NCBI GenBank assembly: GCA_019114755.1
Contig: DXEW01000030.1
Coordinates: 1 to 38,399 of the forward strand
Reading direction: 5' to 3'
DNA: 38,399 nucleotides
DNA from: Candidatus Borkfalkia faecavium
Lineage (GTDB): Bacteria; Bacillota; Clostridia; Christensenellales; Borkfalkiaceae
Part shown: piece after piece, positions 33,699-38,399 of the stretch
Position numbering within the stretch: the first letter of the stretch is position 1
Layout: every line of letters begins with the position of its first letter
The notes under the pieces: model-generated
The model's database searches: none
What the model was told of the DNA's origin: nothing
What the model saw: only the letters and a program-made list of their open reading frames with translations
Position numbers and translations under genes: made by a program

Positions 33699-34958
33699 AT
33701 GCCGATGACAATGTCGCAAAAAATCCTTGCGGCGCATGCGGGACTTGAAGAAGTAAAGGCCGGCCAGCTCATAAACGCAAAGCTCGATATGGTACTCGCC
33801 AACGATATTACAGGCCCCGTAGCCATTAAAGAATTTAAAAAGGCTGGCGCAAAGGCGGTTGCCGACAGGGAGAAGGTTGCCCTCGTCATGGATCACTTTG
33901 CCCCCAACAAAGATATAAAGAGCGCGCAGCAGTGCAAGCTGTGCCGCGAGTTTGCATGCGAACAAAACCTGGAAAACTTTTTCGACGTGGGCACTATGGG
34001 CATTGAACACGCGCTGCTGCCCGAGCAGGGCCTTGTGGGCGCGGGCGACCTTATAATCGGCGCCGACAGCCACACCTGCACATACGGAGCGCTTGGCGCC
34101 TTTTCTACAGGCGTGGGCTCCACCGACATGGCGGCAGGCATGATGACGGACGAATGCTGGTTTAAAGTACCATCCGCAATAAAATTTGTTCTGAAAGGGA
34201 AACTTTCCAAAAATGTGTGCGGCAAAGACCTCATCCTGCACATCATAGGCATGATAGGCGTCGACGGCGCGCTGTACAGATCGATGGAGTTCTACGGCGA
34301 CGGCGTGAAGCACCTTTCGATGGACGACAGGTTCACCATATGCAACATGGCCATAGAGGCGGGCGCAAAGAACGGCATATTCCCTGTGGACGCGCAGACG
34401 CTGGAGTACATGAACGGAAGGTTCAAGCGAAGCCCGAAAATTTACATGGCGGACGACGACGCCGAGTATGACGAAGAATACGAGATAGACCTCTCGGCAT
34501 TGAAACCGACAGTATCCTTCCCCCACCTGCCCGAAAACACCAAGACGCCCGAGGAATGGGGCGATATAGAGATAGACCAGGTGGTGATAGGCAGCTGCAC
34601 GAACGGCAGGATATCCGACCTGCGCGCGGCCGCGCATGTTCTGAAGGGAAAACACGTTGCAAAAAATGTACGCACTATAATCATCCCCGCCACCAACGAA
34701 GTTTATCTTCAGGCGGTGAAAGAGGGGCTGGTTGAGACCTTTATAAAGGCGGGCGCGATAGTATCCACCCCCACCTGCGGCCCCTGCCTGGGCGGACATA
34801 TGGGCATTCTTGCCGAGGGCGAAAGGTGCGTTTCCACCACCAACCGCAACTTTGTGGGCAGAATGGGACATGTTACGAGCGAAGTATACCTCGCATCGCC
34901 GTATGTGGCGGCGGCAAGCGCAGTGGCAGGAAAACTTGCCACGCTTGATGAAATATAA
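33699..34958 (+). CDS. leuC: 3-isopropylmalate dehydratase, large subunit
   Basis: 419 residues, the size of the short (archaeal-type) LeuC. With LeuD it isomerizes 2- to 3-isopropylmalate in leucine synthesis. The [4Fe-4S] cluster cysteines are in [11 protein letters not shown] and [32 protein letters not shown] is the aconitase-family active-site segment. AAGGAG precedes the ATG by eight bases. leuD follows after a 77-base gap with a short GC hairpin (34968-34981). Confidence 0.96.
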   Translation: MPMTMSQKILAAHAGLEEVKAGQLINAKLDMVLANDITGPVAIKEFKKAGAKAVADREKVALVMDHFAPNKDIKSAQQCKLCREFACEQNLENFFDVGTMGIEHALLPEQGLVGAGDLIIGADSHTCTYGALGAFSTGVGSTDMAAGMMTDECWFKVPSAIKFVLKGKLSKNVCGKDLILHIIGMIGVDGALYRSMEFYGDGVKHLSMDDRFTICNMAIEAGAKNGIFPVDAQTLEYMNGRFKRSPKIYMADDDAEYDEEYEIDLSALKPTVSFPHLPENTKTPEEWGDIEIDQVVIGSCTNGRISDLRAAAHVLKGKHVAKNVRTIIIPATNEVYLQAVKEGLVETFIKAGAIVSTPTCGPCLGGHMGILAEGERCVSTTNRNFVGRMGHVTSEVYLASPYVAAASAVAGKLATLDEI

Positions 34959-35035
34959 GGGCACGGCGGCGCGGTTGCGCCTTATTCCCACCCCCCACTA
35001 TTTCACCGGAAGATAAAAATTTAAGGACGAAAATA

Positions 35036-35527
35036 ATGAAAGTTCAAGGCAGAGTTTTTAAATACGGTAACGACGTCGACACAGACGTTATAATTCCCGC
35101 GAGATATCTCAACACCACCTCAGAGACCGAGCTTGCCGGCCACTGCATGGAAGATATAGACCCTGACTTTATTAAGAAAGTGAAGGCGGGCGACATCATA
35201 GTGGCGGGCGACAACTTCGGCTGCGGCTCCTCGCGCGAGCATGCGCCGATTGCCATAAAGGCGAGCGGGGTCAGCCTGGTGATAGCAAACAGCTTCGCGC
35301 GCATATTCTACCGCAACTCCATAAACATAGGGTTGCCCATTTTAGAGTGTCCCGAAGCTGTTAAGGAAATAAGCGCGGGCGATATTGTGAGCTGCGACCT
35401 CGGCGAGGGCATCATCAAAAATGAAACTACCGGCAAGACCTTCACCGCGGAACCCTTCCCTCCTTTTATCCAGGAGATAATGAAAGATGGCGGCTTACTC
35501 CCGCATATCACAAAAACACAAAAATAA
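35036..35527 (+). CDS. leuD: 3-isopropylmalate dehydratase, small subunit
   Basis: 163 residues, small archaeal-type LeuD matching the LeuC type. It supplies the swivelling domain of the active site: [16 protein letters not shown] and [20 protein letters not shown] are the signature segments, the latter holding the substrate-recognition loop. AAGGACG precedes the ATG. Normal length for the family. Confidence 0.96.
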   Translation: MKVQGRVFKYGNDVDTDVIIPARYLNTTSETELAGHCMEDIDPDFIKKVKAGDIIVAGDNFGCGSSREHAPIAIKASGVSLVIANSFARIFYRNSINIGLPILECPEAVKEISAGDIVSCDLGEGIIKNETTGKTFTAEPFPPFIQEIMKDGGLLPHITKTQK

Positions 35528-35548
35528 ATTTGAACAGATAATTTGATC

Positions 35549-35578
35549 GCGGCGCGGCGGCAACTGCCGCCGCGCCGC
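35549..35578. repeat. Perfect 14-bp GC hairpin between leuD and leuB
   Basis: GCGGCGCGGCGGCA (35549-35562) and TGCCGCCGCGCCGC (35565-35578); the two-base centre means that in RNA the inner pair would open. It ends 31 bases before leuB. Confidence 0.85.
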
Positions 35579-35609
35579 AGCCATTACACCATAAAAAGGG
35601 GATACGAAT

Positions 35610-36683
35610 ATGAACTATAACATAGCCGTGCTTTCGGGCGACGGGATAGGACCCGAGATATGCGCGGGCGCAATTAAAGTTTTGAACAAAATTGGCGAAA
35701 AGTTCGGCCACGCCTTTAACTTCGAGGAGCTGCCAATAGGCGGCGTGGCGATAGATAACTACGGCACCCCTCTTCCCGATTTCACCGTAAAAAAGTGCCT
35801 TGCCTCCGACTCCGTACTTTTAGGCGCGGTGGGCGGCTATAAGTGGGACAATCTCCCCGGCGACAAGCGCCCCGAAAAGGGACTCCTCGGCATACGCAAG
35901 GCCATGGGGCTTTATTCAAATATCCGCCCCGCAAAGCTGTGGAAGAGCCTTGCACATGCCTCGCCCTTAAAGTATGAGCTTGTAAAAGACGGCGTTGAGA
36001 TAATAATCGTACGCGAGCTCATCGGCGGCATATACTTCGGCGAGCGCGGCAGGGGCGAAGAGAACGGCGCCGAGTTTGCCTGGGACACCGAAAATTATTC
36101 CGTGCCCGAGATAGAGAGGATCACCAAAATAGCCTGCGAACTTACTTCAAAGCGCAGCAAAAAGCTCGTTTCCGTAGACAAGGCCAACGTTTTGGAGAGC
36201 TCGCGCCTGTGGAGAAAGACGGTGCACGAATACGCCGCAAAGCACTACCCCGAGATAGAGGTCAGCGACGTGCTCGTCGACAACATGGCCATGCAGATAG
36301 TTAAAAACCCTGCCCAGTTCGACGTGGTGGTGACCTCGAACATCTTCGGCGACATACTCTCCGACGAGGCGGCGCAGGTGACGGGCTCGATAGGAATGCT
36401 CGCCTCCTCCTCGCTCGGCGACGGCACGCGCGGGCTGTACGAACCCATACACGGCTCTGCGCCCGACATTGCGGGGCAGGACATAGCCAACCCCATTGCC
36501 ACCATTCTTGCGGCGGCGATGATGCTGCGCGACAGCTTTTCGCTCACGGCCGAATACGACGCGATTGTAGGCGCCGTTGAAAAGACGCTTGCCGAGGGCT
36601 GGCGCACCGCAGATATTTACAGCGAAGGCTGCAAAAAGGTAAAGGGCAGCGAGATGGCAGACCTCATCTGCGAGCGCGTGTAA
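35610..36683 (+). CDS. leuB: 3-isopropylmalate dehydrogenase
   Basis: 357 residues. NAD-dependent oxidative decarboxylation of 3-isopropylmalate to 2-ketoisocaproate. Signatures: [13 protein letters not shown] at the N-terminus, the substrate arginines around [38 protein letters not shown] and [14 protein letters not shown] (metal-binding Asp residues), and [14 protein letters not shown] for cofactor binding. AAAAGGGGAT lies upstream of the ATG. Of seven early Ile codons five are ATA and none is ATC, the usage seen in this right block. Confidence 0.97.
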   Translation: MNYNIAVLSGDGIGPEICAGAIKVLNKIGEKFGHAFNFEELPIGGVAIDNYGTPLPDFTVKKCLASDSVLLGAVGGYKWDNLPGDKRPEKGLLGIRKAMGLYSNIRPAKLWKSLAHASPLKYELVKDGVEIIIVRELIGGIYFGERGRGEENGAEFAWDTENYSVPEIERITKIACELTSKRSKKLVSVDKANVLESSRLWRKTVHEYAAKHYPEIEVSDVLVDNMAMQIVKNPAQFDVVVTSNIFGDILSDEAAQVTGSIGMLASSSLGDGTRGLYEPIHGSAPDIAGQDIANPIATILAAAMMLRDSFSLTAEYDAIVGAVEKTLAEGWRTADIYSEGCKKVKGSEMADLICERV

Positions 36684-36757
36684 GCACTTTTACGGCAAAG
36701 TTTGTAATGTAAATATAACTTTGCAAATATAATATAAATTAAACTTGGCATTATAGG

Positions 36758-36789
36758 TAGCCGCGGCGCGCTCAACCGCGCCGCGGCTA
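36758..36789. repeat. Perfect 13-bp GC hairpin between leuB and the YggS gene
   Basis: TAGCCGCGGCGCG (36758-36770) and CGCGCCGCGGCTA (36777-36789) around loop CTCAAC. No T tract on the plus strand. It lies 73 bases before the next gene, with a TATAAT box (36728-36733) just upstream. Confidence 0.85.
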
Positions 36790-36862
36790 TAAATTTAAAC
36801 AGCGCAGAAAATAGCCGCACGGCGCTCGGCTTTAAGATAAAAAACTGCGCGGAAGGCATTTT

Positions 36863-37528
36863 ATGATTGAAGAGAACGTTAAAAAACTGCTTGAAGAGAT
36901 TAAAGAAAACCCCTACGGCGAAAAGGTTACGCTTGTTGCGGCGGTAAAGACGCAGACGGTGGAGAGCATAAACCGCGCAATTGCCGCGGGGATAACGGAT
37001 ATCGGCGACAACCACGTGCAGGAGTTCCGCGACAAGTACGACGAAATTACGGGTAGCCCCCGCCGCCACTTTATAGGGCACTTACAGACCAACAAGGTGA
37101 AATACCTTATCGGCAAAACATTCCTCTACCAATCGGTTGACCGCCTTGAACTCGCCGAAGAGATTTCAAAACGGAGCGCGCGCGCAGGCGTGACCTCTGA
37201 CTGCCTGGTGCAGATTAACATAGGCAACGAAGAGACGAAGGGCGGGTTTGAATATGAATACGGGCTTGATGCGTGCAGGAAGATTGCCGCGATGCCCGCG
37301 CTGAAAGTTAAGGGGCTGATGGCAATGCTGCCGTTCACCGACGACGAGGCCGTGCTCCGCCCGCTGGCAAAGAAGATGCGCGCGCTGTACGACGCTTTGC
37401 GCGGCGAGATGGACGGCATCGAATACCTTTCGATGGGAATGAGCGGCGACTGGAAGCTGTGCGTGGAGTGCGGCTCGAATATGGTAAGGCTGGGCACCTC
37501 AATTTTCGGTACAAGGCGCTATAATTAA
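36863..37528 (+). CDS. YggS family pyridoxal phosphate homeostasis protein
   Basis: 221 residues, single-domain fold-type III PLP-binding protein. The PLP lysine is Lys29 in LVAAVKTQ; GDNHVQEFRDKY, HFIGHLQTNKVKYL, VQINIGNEETKGGF, LSMGMSGDW and VRLGTSIFGTR are family signatures. It binds PLP and affects vitamin B6 and keto/amino acid balance rather than catalysing a known reaction; in other bacteria its loss disturbs isoleucine and valine metabolism, which fits its place beside ilv/leu genes. A strong terminator follows. Confidence 0.94.
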   Translation: MIEENVKKLLEEIKENPYGEKVTLVAAVKTQTVESINRAIAAGITDIGDNHVQEFRDKYDEITGSPRRHFIGHLQTNKVKYLIGKTFLYQSVDRLELAEEISKRSARAGVTSDCLVQINIGNEETKGGFEYEYGLDACRKIAAMPALKVKGLMAMLPFTDDEAVLRPLAKKMRALYDALRGEMDGIEYLSMGMSGDWKLCVECGSNMVRLGTSIFGTRRYN

Positions 37529-37562
37529 AGAGAATTAAAGTAATACTGAAATATTGAAAATC

Positions 37563-37599
37563 GGCAGAGTTTGCAAGTTGCAAACTCTGCCCGTTTTTT
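37563..37599 (+). terminator. Rho-independent terminator after the YggS gene
   Basis: Perfect 12-bp stem GGCAGAGTTTGC (37563-37574)/GCAAACTCTGCC (37580-37591), then CGTTTTTT. Confidence 0.92.
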
Positions 37600-37731
37600 A
37601 ATCATTATAATCGGTACAATTCAAAAATACAATGTGCGCAAGGCGAATTCAGGTAGCCGCTTCCACATCTTACGGTGCGAGCGGCAAATGAACCGCACGC
37701 CGCGCCATAGAAAAACTTTTTCAAACGCACG

Positions 37732-37765
37732 AAAAAATGCCGTGCAAGGACTTGCACGGCATTTT
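37732..37765 (-). terminator. Terminator of the ssb-rpsR operon (bidirectional shape)
   Basis: AAAATGCCGTGCAA (37734-37747) and TTGCACGGCATTTT (37752-37765) form a perfect 14-bp stem; on the minus strand it ends in six Ts. It lies 140 bases after rpsR. The rest of the 37600-37905 spacer holds short GC repeats and no gene. Confidence 0.85.
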
Positions 37766-37857
37766 CTGTCAACTTACAAAAAAACTTAAAAAAATTAAGA
37801 CGAAGCGCGGTAGCACGAATTTAGTTCGGGCGTTAAGCCGCGCTACGACAAATTTCC

Positions 37858-37901
37858 CTCACGGAAAAAGATTTTGCCAAAGGCAAAAGATTTTTCGTGA
37901 A
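37858..37901. repeat. Dispersed 44-base near-palindrome, copy B (inverted)
   Basis: Starts CTCACGGAAAAAGATTTTGCC on the plus strand in shortened form CTCACGGAAAAAGATTTTGC; reverse-complement match to 30085-30128 with two differences. It sits four bases after the rpsR stop, as copy A sits two bases after ilvN. Confidence 0.85.
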
Positions 37902-37905
37902 TCTC

Positions 37906-38154
37906 TTATTCCCCTTTGAAGGGAAGAAGAGCCGCAACGCGTGCGCGCTTAATCGCCTTTGAAAGCTCGCGCTGGTGCTTTGCGCAGGTGCCGCTCATAC
38001 GGCGGGGAACTATTTTGCCGCCCTCGGTGATGAACTTCTTCAAACGGGCAACATCCTTGTAATCTATAACTTCTACCTTTTCCTGGCAGAATACGCAAAC
38101 CTTTTTGCGCGAAGATTTTTTATAGTTCTTCCTTACGGGTTTATTATCTTCCAT
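37906..38154 (-). CDS. rpsR: 30S ribosomal protein S18
   Basis: 82 residues. Binds with S6 to the platform of the small subunit. [17 protein letters not shown] is a zinc-ribbon-like start (Cys20, Cys23), and the core is [30 protein letters not shown]. The cysteine-containing form is common in Clostridia and is the zinc-binding paralogue type. AAGGAG stands seven bases before the ATG. Downstream of ssb, the usual rpsF-ssb-rpsR order. Confidence 0.97.
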   Translation of the reverse strand: MEDNKPVRKNYKKSSRKKVCVFCQEKVEVIDYKDVARLKKFITEGGKIVPRRMSGTCAKHQRELSKAIKRARVAALLPFKGE

Positions 38155-38208
38155 AATTAACTCCTTATTATCTTATGCGGCAGATTTGGCCGCGTACGGG
38201 CAGTTTAC

Positions 38209-38397
38209 TCAGAACGGAATGTCGCCGTCGTCGTCAAACGACTGCAAAGCGGGCTTTTTGCGCTCTGTATGGGCGACGGGCGCGGAATAATCGCCGTCGT
38301 CCGAGGCACCCTTCGGGGTGATGAACTCAACGTCCTGCGCGATTACGTCTACCGACGTGCGCTCTATGCCCTCTCTGTCTTCGTAAGTTCTGAGCTC
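38209..38397 (-). CDS. ssb: Single-stranded DNA-binding protein, C-terminal part (cut by window edge)
   Basis: The last 62 codons: ELRTYEDREGIERTSVDVIA and following, the end of the OB fold, then a short acidic linker and the terminal DDDGDIPF, the peptide by which SSB recruits replication and repair proteins. The N-terminus lies beyond the window. It is followed 54 bases later by rpsR. Confidence 0.94.
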   Translation of the reverse strand, partial: ELRTYEDREGIERTSVDVIAQDVEFITPKGASDDGDYSAPVAHTERKKPALQSFDDDGDIPF

Positions 38398-38399
38398 GA

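Overview
The window looks like a chromosome segment from a gut-type Clostridia (Bacillota). The support is Shine-Dalgarno sites of the AAGGAG type, TTGACA/TATAAT promoters with 17-base spacers, a miaB-mutS-mutL-miaA operon, a cysteine desulfurase-thiI pair, a Gram-positive type MutL endonuclease and a CHC2-like S18. I cannot name a genus. The left third is GC-rich and uses ATC almost exclusively for Ile. The right third is rich in ATA. The middle is AT-richer accessory DNA.

Left block (1-18.1 kb): the C-terminal half of carbamoyl-phosphate synthase (carB) runs in frame, without a stop, into diaminopimelate epimerase (dapF). It is followed by a small membrane protein, a cysteine desulfurase, thiI and a terminator. 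A class A penicillin-binding protein lies convergently on the minus strand. A strong promoter then drives miaB-mutS-mutL-miaA and a PLP enzyme of the methionine gamma-lyase/aluminium-resistance family, combining tRNA i6A/ms2i6A modification with mismatch repair. A second promoter drives a uracil permease and upp (uracil salvage).

Middle block (18.1-26.2 kb): a minus-strand AbrB/ABC ATPase/ABC-2 permease cassette with a perfect consensus promoter, then a mobilizable element. The element carries a promoter- and terminator-bounded stretch of about 490 nt with many helices and no long reading frame (candidate structured ncRNA), a broken small gene, an oriT resembling that of the MobV/pMV158 family, a MobV relaxase whose best start codon is ATA, two small ORFs and an intact large serine recombinase. 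It abuts a second large serine recombinase that has lost its catalytic domain and whose frame runs antisense through a tRNA-Glu gene. Minus-strand tRNA-Glu, tRNA-Met and initiator tRNA-fMet follow, separated by a palindrome-rich spacer.

Right block (26.3-38.4 kb): tilS (possibly leaderless), then branched-chain amino acid synthesis: ilvB-ilvN, ilvD, a DUF4097-like beta protein, leuC, leuD and leuB, and a YggS-type PLP homeostasis protein. Several leu/ilv spacers contain a perfect GC-rich hairpin. A 44-base near-palindrome occurs twice in opposite orientation. The window ends in a minus-strand ssb-rpsR operon. No ilvC, leuA, T-box or CRISPR array was seen.

The most interesting signals are the candidate structured RNA on the mobilizable element, the CarB-DapF fusion with an Ala in place of the first catalytic Cys, the ATA start of the relaxase, and the nested recombinases at the tRNA cluster.
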